A DNA stretch of 64,000 bases from Candidatus Phosphitivorax anaerolimi (GCA_001896555.1 MPOS01000002.1:1-64000), one strand, 5' to 3'; positions 27,421 to 36,554 are shown, counted from the stretch's first letter. Program-made: numbers and translations. Notes: generated by a model from the letters alone, not told the origin.

Positions 27421-27556
27421 GTTTCAGGTATGAATTGCCTGCTTGAATAGCCTCTTTCCGGCCGCACCTGTGCTGGAGATTTTTCCCGCACACAGGAGAA
27501 AGACCATGTTCCGAATCCGCAGACGGAGAGCAGGCTCTTAAGAACATTTTGTTGCC

Positions 27557-28723
27557 TCAGAGAAATTGCCTCTTAAGGTGTAGTATGATCTCTCCCAAAG
27601 ATGTTACTTTCACTCCCTTTTTGAGAGGATACGTATCCCTTACGGGAGCAACGATCCACGCTTCATCGGGCCGAATATCATCAAGGGCGTACCAGAAACC
27701 CTTTGTGACTTCCGGCGAAGATGATGCCTTGCATTCGATTGCAATCTTATGCCTTCCTCTTTCCAGCACCAGATCTAATTCTGCACCGGCAGAGGTGCGA
27801 TAGAAGCTCGGGTTCCAGTCGGATAAACAGGCTACTAAATTTTCGATGGCAAATCCTTCCCAAGACCCTCCAAATACAGGATGCGCCAACAGATCATCGT
27901 ACTCTCTCAGTCCCAGCAAAGTATGCAGAAGCCCGCTGTCCCGGATATAGAGTTTCGGTGACTTTACGAGCCTCTTCTTTGCATTTGACTCGTAAGGAGG
28001 CAGCAGCCTCAACATGAATGTCTTGCTTAAGAGATCGATATATGAGCGGGCGGTATGGTGTGTTATCCCCAGGGAACTCCCAATGGCTGAAAGATTGAGC
28101 ACGTGGCTGTGATAGTGAGCACACATGCGCCAGAGGCGCTCAATCGAGGCCGCTGGTATGCGGATTCCAAGCTGGGGAATATCGCGTTCAAGAAATGTGC
28201 GGACAAAGTTCTGCCGCCAGCGGAAGCTTGCATAATCATCCTTGGCAAGCAGGGCTGAGGGGAATCCTCCCCGCAGCCAGAGTGTATTCAGTTTAAGATT
28301 TGGAATCTCACCCATGCCGAAGGGTGCCAGTTCAAGATGAGCAATGCGCCCAGCCAGGCTCTCGGAACTTTGCCGCAGCAGGTCACCGGAGGCCGATCCA
28401 AGGATGAGAAACTGGCCGGGCCTTTTCCTTTCATCAATCACGTTCCGTAATACGGTAAAAATTTCCGGCTTTCGCTGGATCTCATCCAGACACACAAGTC
28501 TGTCCCTGTAGTGCTCAAAAAAAAGCTCGGGATCAGTAAGCTTGCGTTCATCTGATGGACGTTCAAGATCGAGATAAATACTGTGCGGGTAGCTTTCAAT
28601 AAGATGTTTTGCCAGAGTCGATTTGCCACACTGCCTCGGACCCAGGACAGCAACGGCCGGGAATTCATCGAGCCCACGGCGGACATCTCTCTCAAGGGAC
28701 CTGGGGATATATGTTCCTTGCAT
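27557..28723 (-). CDS. AAA ATPase with DUF4143 domain
   Basis: A 388-residue ATPase of the AAA_14-DUF4143 family. Walker A is GPRQCGKST (residues 28-36) and Walker B is RLVCLDEIQ. The C-terminal DUF4143 part contains GAELDLVLERGRHKIAIECKAS, which resembles a PD-(D/E)xK nuclease-like core. The family is patchily distributed, common in accessory DNA and of unknown role. The gene is AT-richer than its neighbours and lies in an AT-rich patch, suggesting transfer. GGAAGG precedes the ATG at a somewhat long distance. Confidence 0.9.
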   Translation of the reverse strand: MQGTYIPRSLERDVRRGLDEFPAVAVLGPRQCGKSTLAKHLIESYPHSIYLDLERPSDERKLTDPELFFEHYRDRLVCLDEIQRKPEIFTVLRNVIDERKRPGQFLILGSASGDLLRQSSESLAGRIAHLELAPFGMGEIPNLKLNTLWLRGGFPSALLAKDDYASFRWRQNFVRTFLERDIPQLGIRIPAASIERLWRMCAHYHSHVLNLSAIGSSLGITHHTARSYIDLLSKTFMLRLLPPYESNAKKRLVKSPKLYIRDSGLLHTLLGLREYDDLLAHPVFGGSWEGFAIENLVACLSDWNPSFYRTSAGAELDLVLERGRHKIAIECKASSSPEVTKGFWYALDDIRPDEAWIVAPVRDTYPLKKGVKVTSLGEIILHLKRQFL

Positions 28724-29017
28724 ATTGGAACTCTACCTTCCAAATTGCAAGGATGCAAGATAAATTTAATTTATTCCGGATGCTATAAGATAGAATAACA
28801 TGCATTTATTTATCCCAATTCGTGGCAACGGTACTTAACAAAGTTTTCTCTGTTCTTAGAGATGATAACGAAGAGACAGGCCCACCTGAACATTTCCTAA
28901 GAGTTATGCATGGCTCCTCGTCCCAGGCCTTCCGGCCAGTGCGCTGGCCTAAAGAGCAGTACAAACTTTCTGTACAGGATTGACCAATCCGCATCAGGGC
29001 ATGTTGTGCCGGTGTGA

Positions 29018-29899
29018 TCACTTCAGTTCGGGAAATGCCTTTCTCAGGGCCAGAACCGATTCCTGTTTGTCTTTCGACTCAAGCATGATGTCCAGGTCCA
29101 GATCATGGATCTCTTGGTAGAAGCCGCTGAATGCGTCGATGTTCACCTGCGACGAGTGGCTGCCCAGGACCTTTCCGGGTTCCTGGTTGGAATAGTGGAT
29201 CTTCTGCCTTGTGCCTGCCCACGAAGGGGTGAATGCTTGGATGACTTCCCTGATGCCCTTGCCGGGAAGGCTCGGTAGGACCCGGTGATGGAACACGTCC
29301 AGGACCCCGGGTATCCCTGATTCTTGGCATATTGCGAGAATGTTCTGCGCCGTGAAGACCCGCTCGTCGTTTTCCAGAGCCAGACGCAGGCGTATCCGGC
29401 TGTCGCATTCCAAAAGCCTTGCTACAAGCACCCGGGTCGCTTTTGCCTTGTTTCCGTAGGCCCCTCCCCCGTGAACCACGATCCTGTGGTCGAAATCCAG
29501 CTCCATCAGAGAGAAAATAGTCTCATGATAATCGAGCTCGCGCAGGGCGCTCTCGTGGGTTGCTTCATGGGGGCTGTTGAGCACCAGGTGCTGGCCGGGG
29601 TGCATGGATACCCGCATGCCCTGGTCCCTGATGAACCGGCCGATCTTCGCGAACTCGTCCCTGAGGACCTGCTTCCACTCGCCCCGGTTGATTGGATGTG
29701 ACCCGAAGGGAATCAGGTTGGAGGTGATGCGAAACAGGAATATCCCATGGTCCACATTCCACGTAAGGATCTGCTGGAGGGCCGTGAGGTTGGCAGATGC
29801 AGTATCGAGCATCCTCCCGACGGAATAGCCCGCGAGCCTGAAGGTCCTGCTGGCGCTCGGAAGCTCGGTATTGATGCCTACATATCCGATCCGGATCAT
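29018..29899 (-). CDS. uvsE: UV damage endonuclease UvsE/UvdE
   Basis: A TIM-barrel metal-dependent nuclease that nicks DNA 5' to UV photoproducts, an alternative to nucleotide excision repair. The 293-residue protein has the family segments FRITSNLIPFGSHP, MHPGQHLVLNSP, VVHGGGAYGNK, LALENDE, VFHHR and KIHYSNQEP, which supply the metal ligands. No ribosome site is evident before the ATG. Its start is 58 bases from the divergent EamA transporter. Confidence 0.94.
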   Translation of the reverse strand: MIRIGYVGINTELPSASRTFRLAGYSVGRMLDTASANLTALQQILTWNVDHGIFLFRITSNLIPFGSHPINRGEWKQVLRDEFAKIGRFIRDQGMRVSMHPGQHLVLNSPHEATHESALRELDYHETIFSLMELDFDHRIVVHGGGAYGNKAKATRVLVARLLECDSRIRLRLALENDERVFTAQNILAICQESGIPGVLDVFHHRVLPSLPGKGIREVIQAFTPSWAGTRQKIHYSNQEPGKVLGSHSSQVNIDAFSGFYQEIHDLDLDIMLESKDKQESVLALRKAFPELK

Positions 29900-29957
29900 A
29901 GATATGAAATAAGCTGTTTACCTGAGAAGCCAAGACGTACTAACAATACCGGGCAGA

Positions 29958-30860
29958 ATGGGAAATCAACCAAGACGCGCATATCTCTTCGGGATCGCTA
30001 CCGTGCTGCTCTGGTCCACGGTTGCATCGGCATTCAAGCTCTCGCTCAAGCATCTCGACCCGGCCCAGCTGCTTCTCTATGCGACGCTGTTCTCCATCGC
30101 GGCTCTGGGCGGCATCCTCGCGGTTCAGGGGAAGCTGGGCATCATATTCACCTATACCCGAAAGGAATATGGCCGGTCACTGCTCCTGGGCATGGTCAAC
30201 CCCTTTCTCTACTATCTGGTGCTGTTCAAGGCCTACGATCTCCTGCCCGCACAGATCGCACAGCCCATCAACTATACTTGGGCGCTCACGCTCATGTTCC
30301 TTTCCATCCCGCTGCTCGGACAGAAGATCGGCGTTCAGGAAATAACGGCCGGGATCATCAGTTATTTGGGCGTGGCAATCATCTCCACAAAAGGCAGCAT
30401 CGCGGGACTGCAGGGCGTCAGCTTGACGGGCGTGGCGCTGGCTCTCGGCAGCACGGTCCTGTGGGCCCTGTATTGGATCTACAACACCAAAGACAGCCGA
30501 GACCCGGTGGCGGGCCTCCTGCTCAATTTCCTGTTTGGGTTGCCCTTTGTCTTCGTGTTCTGTCTGGTCTTCTCCGACATCCGGGTCGGCTCGCTGGCCG
30601 GTCTTGCCGGGGCGGCCTATGTCGGCCTGTTCGAAATGGGCATCACCTTCGTGCTGTGGCTCCATGCCCTGAAATATGCCGAGAACACCGCCCGGGTGGG
30701 CTACCTTATCTTTCTGTCTCCTTTTCTCTCCCTGGTTTTCATCCGGGTGCTCGTGGGCGAGGAGATCCTCGCTTCCACGGTTGCAGGCCTCGTGCTCATA
30801 GTGGCCGGGCTGGTGATCCAGCATACCGGAGCTGCACGGTATCGCAGGCACGAGCCGTAG
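29958..30860 (+). CDS. EamA/DMT-family transporter
   Basis: A ten-helix inner-membrane carrier of 300 residues made of two EamA repeats (about 8-140 and 155-290). The first begins YLFGIATVLLWSTVASAFKLSL and the second LTGVALALGSTVLWALYWIYN, the usual internal duplication. Substrates in the family range from amino acids to metabolites, and none can be assigned here. The ribosome site is weak. Confidence 0.9.
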   Translation: MGNQPRRAYLFGIATVLLWSTVASAFKLSLKHLDPAQLLLYATLFSIAALGGILAVQGKLGIIFTYTRKEYGRSLLLGMVNPFLYYLVLFKAYDLLPAQIAQPINYTWALTLMFLSIPLLGQKIGVQEITAGIISYLGVAIISTKGSIAGLQGVSLTGVALALGSTVLWALYWIYNTKDSRDPVAGLLLNFLFGLPFVFVFCLVFSDIRVGSLAGLAGAAYVGLFEMGITFVLWLHALKYAENTARVGYLIFLSPFLSLVFIRVLVGEEILASTVAGLVLIVAGLVIQHTGAARYRRHEP

Positions 30861-30965
30861 AGCTGACATGCCGGATAAGGTCCCCTCTGCCGGCGAATGA
30901 GCGCTCCAGGGCTTGAGGTGGAGGGGGTAAAGAGATACTGCGCACCCTCGACGGCAAGTTTTATT

Positions 30966-31424
30966 CTATTTCTTTAGCTCCGTCTCTGTTCCCCCGATGT
31001 CCCACAGGGCCAGGCCAGTTTCCTCGTCGAACACCCGTTCGAGCGCCGGGCCCTCGAACGCCTCAATGATGCACTCGCAGGCAAAGACAATGGTGCCCGG
31101 GGCAAGATGCCCTCCATATGCCCGCCCCGTATCATCCGCCAGGGTTATGTGGGCGTGCACGAACACCTCTCCATCCTTTATCGAGACGTTCCCTGAGAGC
31201 TTGGTGATCTCCATTGCCTTGACCAGGGTGAGATATGCGTATGTCCGGGTCTGCTGATCGTAGAAACCGATACTTGCCTTTTTCACCGCGCCGATGGCCT
31301 CGATGCGGCCCAGCCTGATGCCGTGCTCCCTGCAAATCGCGGTGATCTCCTCAAGCAGGTCGGCGCCGTGACGGAGCCTGCCCATGATCGCCTTTGCGTG
31401 TTTCACTGGGATCATCTGTACCAT
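30966..31424 (-). CDS. PPC-domain (DUF296) protein
   Basis: A 152-residue stand-alone PPC/DUF296 domain, a small trimeric alpha/beta fold. The core TRTYAYLTLVKAMEITKLSGN and DGEVFVHAHITLADDTGRAYGGHLAPG contains the conserved His and GGHL motif. In plants the domain sits in AT-hook proteins; bacterial stand-alone forms are of unknown function. AAAGGA lies 8 bases before the Met at 31424, preferred over the one at 31439. Confidence 0.9.
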   Translation of the reverse strand: MVQMIPVKHAKAIMGRLRHGADLLEEITAICREHGIRLGRIEAIGAVKKASIGFYDQQTRTYAYLTLVKAMEITKLSGNVSIKDGEVFVHAHITLADDTGRAYGGHLAPGTIVFACECIIEAFEGPALERVFDEETGLALWDIGGTETELKK

Positions 31425-31535
31425 TTCATGTCCTTTCATTCCTGCCGAATTGTTATGTCCTCAAGAAATCAGGGGGCTGATCGTGCGCTCCACCGGGAAG
31501 AGTGACCGTGTACGGTAAGCCGGGTGCCCGACCGG

Positions 31536-32546
31536 CTAAGCTGCGATGGGCACTCCGTGATTCCGGTCGTCGGTGAGGATTTCGAAGGCCGCCCGGTTCT
31601 TGGTCTCCAGCACCTCTGAAGTGCCTGTGGCCTTGTCTTCGAGGCGAAGCGTGCACATCGCGATCTTGGTGTTGAGGCAGTGCTTGGCGCCTCCCGGCGG
31701 ATTGTAATAATTAAGCCCCACGAATGTCTCACGGGGGGCGACCATGGTTCCCTGCACCGCAACGTCGCGGTTTTCCGATGCGAAATTCCAGAAGAAATAG
31801 CCGAAGCGCCCTGTTGCCCTCACTGACCGGAACAGCCCGTTGAGCGCAAACTCCTGCCCCTGATGCCTCAGCACCAGAGGCGTCATGGGAGGAGTCCAGA
31901 GAGATCCCACCTTAAGACGTGCCGTTGCCACCTCAAGGAAGCTCTCCGGGTGGGTGTCGAAGCCCGCAACCTGCCCCCAGGCATAGAGGTCGGTATGCCG
32001 GGAGCCCCAGTTGTGGTTCTGGCTCCCTACCCAGTCAGAGACATCTATTGCCTCGCCATTGACCTCAAGCATCCCGGAATATCGCGCCAGGGGCATGCCT
32101 ACCAGGCTCTTCGCCGCGGGCAGCTTGGTCCGGTACAGCGCGGCCGGAAGGAGGAGCAGGGGTTCCGAGCCCCGCCCGTATGAGAGGTCCCACGCGATGT
32201 TGTCTTGCCCTGTCCGGGCATACCCCTTGAGCGCCGTATCGGTGAGCTGGGCTTCACCAATACGGACATAGAGCCTGGTGGTGTCGAAGAGGCATTCGTT
32301 TATATGCAGCTCTTTTTTGACCGCTGTGTGCCGCTTTGTCTCTCCGTTGAAGAATACGGCCCAGAGCTCTCCGGTGGCATCTTCCGGGCGAAGGGCGGGG
32401 CTGAAGAGCGTGTACCTGATCCAAAACGCGAGCGGGCGCCCGGGGTGGTTGGCTCTCTGGAAGAAACTTTCATAGTGCCCTAGGTGCTGGCCTCGATACC
32501 TGGCACGATTGACCTCTCCGTATACGACCTGATCTTTGTCATGCAT
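31536..32546 (-). CDS. Lipocalin-like (AttH/CrtC-like) protein, function unknown
   Basis: A 336-residue cytoplasmic-looking protein without signal peptide. It appears all-beta, and the segment WVGSQNHNWGSRHTDLYAWGQ resembles the conserved HxWG region of the AttH / CrtC (carotenoid hydratase) lipocalin-like family; PGRPLAFWIRYTLFSP near residue 40 also fits. CrtC-type proteins add water to carotenoid double bonds, but no carotenoid gene is in the window, so an undefined lipid or isoprenoid substrate is all that can be inferred. Its 5' end is 45 bases from the SnoaL-like gene upstream, suggesting a small operon. Confidence 0.6.
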   Translation of the reverse strand: MHDKDQVVYGEVNRARYRGQHLGHYESFFQRANHPGRPLAFWIRYTLFSPALRPEDATGELWAVFFNGETKRHTAVKKELHINECLFDTTRLYVRIGEAQLTDTALKGYARTGQDNIAWDLSYGRGSEPLLLLPAALYRTKLPAAKSLVGMPLARYSGMLEVNGEAIDVSDWVGSQNHNWGSRHTDLYAWGQVAGFDTHPESFLEVATARLKVGSLWTPPMTPLVLRHQGQEFALNGLFRSVRATGRFGYFFWNFASENRDVAVQGTMVAPRETFVGLNYYNPPGGAKHCLNTKIAMCTLRLEDKATGTSEVLETKNRAAFEILTDDRNHGVPIAA

Positions 32547-32591
32547 AGCAAAGCCCCTCCCGGCTCATTCGATGCTATTGACCTTCGGTTT

Positions 32592-32969
32592 TTAGCCGCC
32601 TGTATCGTATTCTCCGGGTGCTTTTTCCCTGACCGTGTAGTGGATCGTCATGACCCGTATGAAGCCGTCTCTCACCCAGTACGAATCGGCGCCGTCTTCA
32701 ATGCATGCACGTCCGGACTCTGCGGACCATTCCAGAAAAGCCACTTCTTCGTGCCAGAGCCTGTTGCTGTAGATATATTGCACTTTTCCCAGTTGGTTGT
32801 CCAGAAGTTCGGCCGCCTCGCGGACACCCTGATGGCCGCGGAAGACACCATAACCGGTGAGGAGCACGCAGTCTTGGGCAAAGTTCCGCTCAATATCGGT
32901 TTCCAGATCGCCTCTCTGTGCGAGATCGAGATGATCCTCGAAGACCTCACGGGTGGTGCGGACATTCAT
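32592..32969 (-). CDS. SnoaL-like (NTF2-fold) small protein
   Basis: A 125-residue single-domain protein with the NTF2/SnoaL pattern: an N-terminal helix (TTREVFEDHLDLAQRGDLETDI), then FAQDCVLLTGYGVFRGHQGVREAAELL and alternating strands ending RDGFIRVMTIHYTVR. SnoaL-type proteins act as cyclases, isomerases or binding proteins. It lies just upstream of the lipocalin-like gene on the same strand and may work on the same substrate. Confidence 0.78.
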   Translation of the reverse strand: MNVRTTREVFEDHLDLAQRGDLETDIERNFAQDCVLLTGYGVFRGHQGVREAAELLDNQLGKVQYIYSNRLWHEEVAFLEWSAESGRACIEDGADSYWVRDGFIRVMTIHYTVREKAPGEYDTGG

Positions 32970-33054
32970 GGCATCAACTTAACGAAAGGGCACGCCCTTC
33001 GGCCCGGCTTTAAGCCCAGGAGCTCCCGGCAACGTGCCCTTCTCACCTTCCGGT

Positions 33055-33345
33055 TCACTCGCTCTGGTCCGCACTTCCGCGGGAGCAGTAGTGATTCGTT
33101 TTCAGACTGTTCTCCGCCCATACCAGGCAGCCCGGGCACAGGCAGTGCTCCACCCACCTGAGGTCCTGGCAGGTGGCCTTTCCAGATGAGCAGTAGAGGC
33201 CCGGAACCTGTTCGGGCGTGGGCATTCCCTGAACCTTCTGTGCCTCTGCGTATTTTTCTTTGGCACAGGTGCTTTGCACCTGCACAGGGCACTCGCCGCA
33301 CAGACATTTGCCGATATTTTCCTTGCTAAATGCAACTTTGGGCAT
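33055..33345 (-). CDS. DUF2769-like cysteine-rich protein
   Basis: A 96-residue protein with ten cysteines. They cluster in CLCGECPVQVQSTC near the N-terminus and HCLCPGCLVW near residue 70, resembling DUF2769, a family found mainly in methanogens and anaerobic bacteria. The spacing suggests metal or iron-sulfur binding. GGAGG lies 8 bases before the Met at 33345. It follows ppsR on the same strand with a gap of about 95 bases. Confidence 0.82.
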   Translation of the reverse strand: MPKVAFSKENIGKCLCGECPVQVQSTCAKEKYAEAQKVQGMPTPEQVPGLYCSSGKATCQDLRWVEHCLCPGCLVWAENSLKTNHYCSRGSADQSE

Positions 33346-33439
33346 TATTCCTTCCTCCTTGAGCGTTGTGTATGGCGTATGAGAAAACCATTCCTGTGGT
33401 AACTCTGCTTTGTGCAGATGTTTTGTTCCGCGACATGAT

Positions 33440-34249
33440 TCATATCCTGCCGACCCGTTTGATGATCTCGTCGGCACCGGCCTCGATGGTCCGTTCAGTC
33501 ATGTTGACGACAAAGAATCCTCCTTTGCTGAACACCCGCCGTGCCTCGGCCATGTCTTCGTCAATCACGCCCGGGTCGGTATAGCCCGTTTTGGCTGTTG
33601 ATCCTATGTGTTCCATTCTTCTGCTCCTGATCGCCAGCAGACGGTCGGGATCGATGCTCAAACCCACCACACGGGACTGTTCCATTTGGTAGAGCTCTTC
33701 AGGCATGGGTACCCCGGCAATGATGGGACAGTTGGCCGCCTTTAAGCCCAGAACCGACAGGTACACACATAGAGGGGTCTTGCCCGTCCTGGACACCCCG
33801 ATGATCAGCACATCGGCCTTTGGCCAGTCTTCCGGGCTCTGGCCGTCATCGTGTGACATGGCAAAGTCCATGGCGGATACCCTGTCGAAATACTCTTTGC
33901 GCAGCTCTCGATAGAGGCCGGGACGGCCCAGAGGGGCCCTGCCGAGCATGGCTGAGAGCCGCTCTATCAGCGGGCCCATCAGATCCACCTCGATGACGCC
34001 CTGTTCTCTTGTCAGGCGGAGCAGGGTGTTTCTGAGCATGGAATCGACCAGGGTGTGAACGATGATGCCGTTACATTCTCTCGCCTCGTTCACCACCTTT
34101 TCGATCTGTGAGACGAGACGGATATTCCCTTCGATGGCCACCGATACGTCGTTATCCGGAAACTGAGCCAGCACGGTGTTGACGACCTGTTCGCCGCTGG
34201 TCCCCGCACCCCCGGATACGATGTATATGAGATGGGCCGTGTTCGCCAT
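33440..34249 (-). CDS. ppsR: PpsR, bifunctional kinase/pyrophosphorylase for PEP synthase or PPDK
   Basis: DUF299-family regulator that phosphorylates (using ADP) and dephosphorylates a Thr in PEP synthase or pyruvate phosphate dikinase, setting the balance of gluconeogenesis. The 269-residue protein has MDFAMSHDDGQ and the P-loop GVSRTGKT (residues 151-158), both diagnostic. GGAGG lies 7 bases before the ATG. Its target enzyme is not in the window; pyruvate kinase, the opposing glycolytic step, is at 55-57 kb. Confidence 0.93.
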   Translation of the reverse strand: MANTAHLIYIVSGGAGTSGEQVVNTVLAQFPDNDVSVAIEGNIRLVSQIEKVVNEARECNGIIVHTLVDSMLRNTLLRLTREQGVIEVDLMGPLIERLSAMLGRAPLGRPGLYRELRKEYFDRVSAMDFAMSHDDGQSPEDWPKADVLIIGVSRTGKTPLCVYLSVLGLKAANCPIIAGVPMPEELYQMEQSRVVGLSIDPDRLLAIRSRRMEHIGSTAKTGYTDPGVIDEDMAEARRVFSKGGFFVVNMTERTIEAGADEIIKRVGRI

Positions 34250-34300
34250 GAATCGGCCTCCGATCCTTTGAGCGCCTCTCTAAGCACCCTTAATCTGAAG

Positions 34301-34343
34301 CCCTGCCTTTGAATCATGCAGGGCATTGCCCGATGAATCGGGC
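34301..34343. repeat. Two tandem hairpins upstream of ppsR
   Basis: CCCTGC/GCAGGG (34301-34306 and 34318-34323) is followed directly by GCCCGA-TGAA-TCGGGC (34328-34343). They lie between the preceding membrane-protein gene and ppsR on the minus strand. They could end the former or structure the leader of the latter; no T run is seen. Confidence 0.4.
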
Positions 34344-34372
34344 GATCTTAAGGGCACCTATGCCGGCTGAGC

Positions 34373-34816
34373 CTATCTACCCTCACCCGTGTCCGGGACT
34401 CCGCTTTCGTGTTCCGAGGGGATATGGGTGATGCGCTTCCTGCCGGCGGGTGCCAGGGACCATGCCGTGAAAAGACCGATGGCCACGGCAACGAGCGACC
34501 ATGCGCGTATGTAGGCCGGCCCCTGAGCCGACCACCACGCCAGGGCCGCCCTGAAGCGCTCTGGCCCGAAAAAGGGTGTGACGGCACCTGCAGCCAGGGT
34601 GATATCGCCGAGGGCGCGTACGGCATGGGGAATGCGGGAAACCGGCGCCGACAGATAGAGCGCCAGGCCCATGATCAGCCGTATCCCTGCGGCGGCGTAT
34701 ACCCCTAACGGGCCTGCAAACCTCCTGACCATGGAGATGAGCATGCCGGGCGATATGAAGCCGAGAAGGCCCGTGGCTGTCACGAAAAGGCTGAGAAGAA
34801 ACGCGATTGTTTTCAT
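34373..34816 (-). CDS. Small four-helix membrane protein, unknown
   Basis: A 147-residue protein with hydrophobic segments at about 5-22, 37-56, 70-83 and 104-122 and a charged C-terminal tail. No family recognised. GAGG lies 9 bases before the ATG, supporting translation. It is upstream of ppsR on the same strand. Confidence 0.72.
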   Translation of the reverse strand: MKTIAFLLSLFVTATGLLGFISPGMLISMVRRFAGPLGVYAAAGIRLIMGLALYLSAPVSRIPHAVRALGDITLAAGAVTPFFGPERFRAALAWWSAQGPAYIRAWSLVAVAIGLFTAWSLAPAGRKRITHIPSEHESGVPDTGEGR

Positions 34817-34965
34817 GTCCGAGTCCTCGCCCTTGTTCGGATTATGCTGTCTCCCGGCCTTAGCAAATTAGCCTGGAGCACATTGCATAACCGCTACGAT
34901 TAATATTCCCGGACACCGAAGGGTTTTCAAGGGCAGCCCTTTCAGATGCACTACATGAATGTTCA

Positions 34966-34993
34966 CCTGCCTTCCCGGAGTGGGGAAGGCAGG
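34966..34993. terminator. Perfect 11-bp hairpin downstream of hisF
   Basis: CCTGCCTTCCC (34966-34976) and GGGAAGGCAGG (34983-34993) with a 6-base loop, 26 bases after the hisF stop codon. A short CATTTT follows on the plus strand; on the minus strand no T run follows, so it may act as a 3' stabiliser rather than a classical terminator. Confidence 0.45.
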
Positions 34994-35018
34994 CATTTTC
35001 CTCATGAAGGCCGGACCG

Positions 35019-35777
35019 CTACAGAGAGACCTCCACCCCCCTCTCACGCAGGTATTCCTTGACCTGCCGGATGCTCAGCACGCGGAAGTGAAAGACCGAC
35101 GCGGCGAGCAGCACCGAAGCCCCGCCCTCAACGACCGCCTGGTAGAAGTCTTCCAGCTTGCCCGCGCCTCCTGAAGCGACCACCGGAACCGTGACCGCCC
35201 GGGAAATGGCCCGAATGAATTCGATGTCGTAGCCGGCCCGGGTCCCGTCGCCGTCCATGCTGGTGGGCAGGATCACTCCTGCGCCCATGGCCTCGCACTG
35301 CCTGGCCCACTCCACAGCGTCTTTTCCCGCCGCCTGGGTGCCTCCGGACACAACCAGCTCGAACCCGGAGGGCATTGCATTGTTTCGCTTGGCATCGATG
35401 GCCACGGTGATGCGGTTCGTGCCGAATTCACGGGCAGCCTCGCTCACCAGCTTGGGCCGTTTGACCGCCGCGCTGTTCATGGAAACACTGCTCGCTCCGG
35501 AGGCAAGCAGCATCTCGATATCTTCCAATGAAGAAACACCGCCCCCCACCGTGAGCGGGATGTCGATAACCGAAGACACCTTTTTCACCCATTCGAGCCT
35601 GGTCTTGCGGTTTTCGAGCGTTGCCGTGATATCGAGCATGGCAAGCTCGTCAGCACCTTCCTTCTGATAGATGGCGGCTGCCTCCACCGGGTCACCCGCA
35701 TCCTTCAGATCGACAAAATGAACCCCCTTGACGATCCGCCCGTCTTTCATATCAAGGCATGGCATGATCTTGATCAT
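35019..35777 (-). CDS. hisF: HisF, cyclase subunit of imidazole glycerol phosphate synthase
   Basis: TIM-barrel cyclase of histidine synthesis, working with the glutaminase HisH. The 252-residue protein has CLDMKDGRIVKGVHF, DITAT, LTVGGGVSS, the catalytic Asp in VAIDAKR and LPTSMDGDGTRAGYD. The Met at 35777 has AGGAGAG upstream and matches the family N-terminus; the frame runs on to 35879 and would overlap the GNAT gene. No other his gene is adjacent, so a HisF paralogue of other function is conceivable, but both catalytic Asp positions are kept. Confidence 0.92.
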   Translation of the reverse strand: MIKIMPCLDMKDGRIVKGVHFVDLKDAGDPVEAAAIYQKEGADELAMLDITATLENRKTRLEWVKKVSSVIDIPLTVGGGVSSLEDIEMLLASGASSVSMNSAAVKRPKLVSEAAREFGTNRITVAIDAKRNNAMPSGFELVVSGGTQAAGKDAVEWARQCEAMGAGVILPTSMDGDGTRAGYDIEFIRAISRAVTVPVVASGGAGKLEDFYQAVVEGGASVLLAASVFHFRVLSIRQVKEYLRERGVEVSL

Positions 35778-35871
35778 TTCTTGTTCTCTCTCCTTTCCAT
35801 TCCCTTTCTTATCATCCTCAGTCCTACGGACCTGACAGGGAAGAAGTATCCCCACGCCCCGGAGCATTACA

Positions 35872-36411
35872 TCAGACAACGATCTCCACCTGGAAAACCC
35901 CGTTCTTCAGCGAATAGCTAGCTTCAAAGCCGAGCCTGGCGAGGGTTTGCCTGATGATGGTGTTGCCTGGGTCCATCATGCTCACAAACCGTTTGATGCC
36001 GTGCTCTCTGCCGGCATCGATGAGCCCGAGCAACAGCGATTTGCCCAGGCCCTTGTTCTGCCAGTCGTCCCTGACGACGATCGCCAGGTCGGTCAGCCCT
36101 TCCTGCGGATCGCGGGCATAACGGACTACCGCGATGATCGCCTCTTTCCCCTCTTCTTCGACCACGGCTGCCAGTGCGAACCTGTCGATGTAGTCGAGAT
36201 GGGTGAAATGGTACAGCATGTCTTCCGGAAGAACACGGTAGTGCCTCAGAAACCGCATGTACAGCGACTCTGGAGAGATCCGGTTGAACAGATCGAGGAT
36301 GAGTTCTCTGTCTGTCCAGAGGACAGGTCGCTGAAAGACCTCCCTGCCGTCCTTGAGGGTGAGCCTTTTTTCATGCCGGGATGGATAACAACCGGCAACC
36401 TGTGTCGGCAT
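35872..36411 (-). CDS. GNAT acetyltransferase (Pat-like domain)
   Basis: A 179-residue acetyl-CoA-dependent N-acetyltransferase. The acetyl-CoA loop VRDDWQNKGLGKSLLLGLI has the Q/RxxGxG/A motif, and ISPESLYMRFL with the following helix resembles the GNAT domain of bacterial protein acetyltransferases (Pat). It has no cyclic-nucleotide or NDP-forming acyl-CoA synthetase domain attached. It lies 95 bases upstream of hisF on the same strand. Confidence 0.88.
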   Translation of the reverse strand: MPTQVAGCYPSRHEKRLTLKDGREVFQRPVLWTDRELILDLFNRISPESLYMRFLRHYRVLPEDMLYHFTHLDYIDRFALAAVVEEEGKEAIIAVVRYARDPQEGLTDLAIVVRDDWQNKGLGKSLLLGLIDAGREHGIKRFVSMMDPGNTIIRQTLARLGFEASYSLKNGVFQVEIVV

Positions 36412-36527
36412 CTTTGTCTCTCTCCCATTAAATCCTCACAATTTTATCTCATCCCAGGATGGGTTGTAAATCGAATTCATTGATTCGATAGCAGGCACCG
36501 GTGGGTCCATGCCGGTCAAAATGGTAG

Positions 36528-36554
36528 GGCCTGACTCTTGAAGGAGATCAGGCC
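36528..36554 (-). terminator. Hairpin terminator of the MacAB-like operon
   Basis: GGCCTGA (36528-36534) and TCAGGCC (36548-36554) form a 7-bp stem 9 bases after the stop codon of the adaptor gene. On the minus strand a short TTTT comes seven bases later, so it is weak but well placed. Confidence 0.45.
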
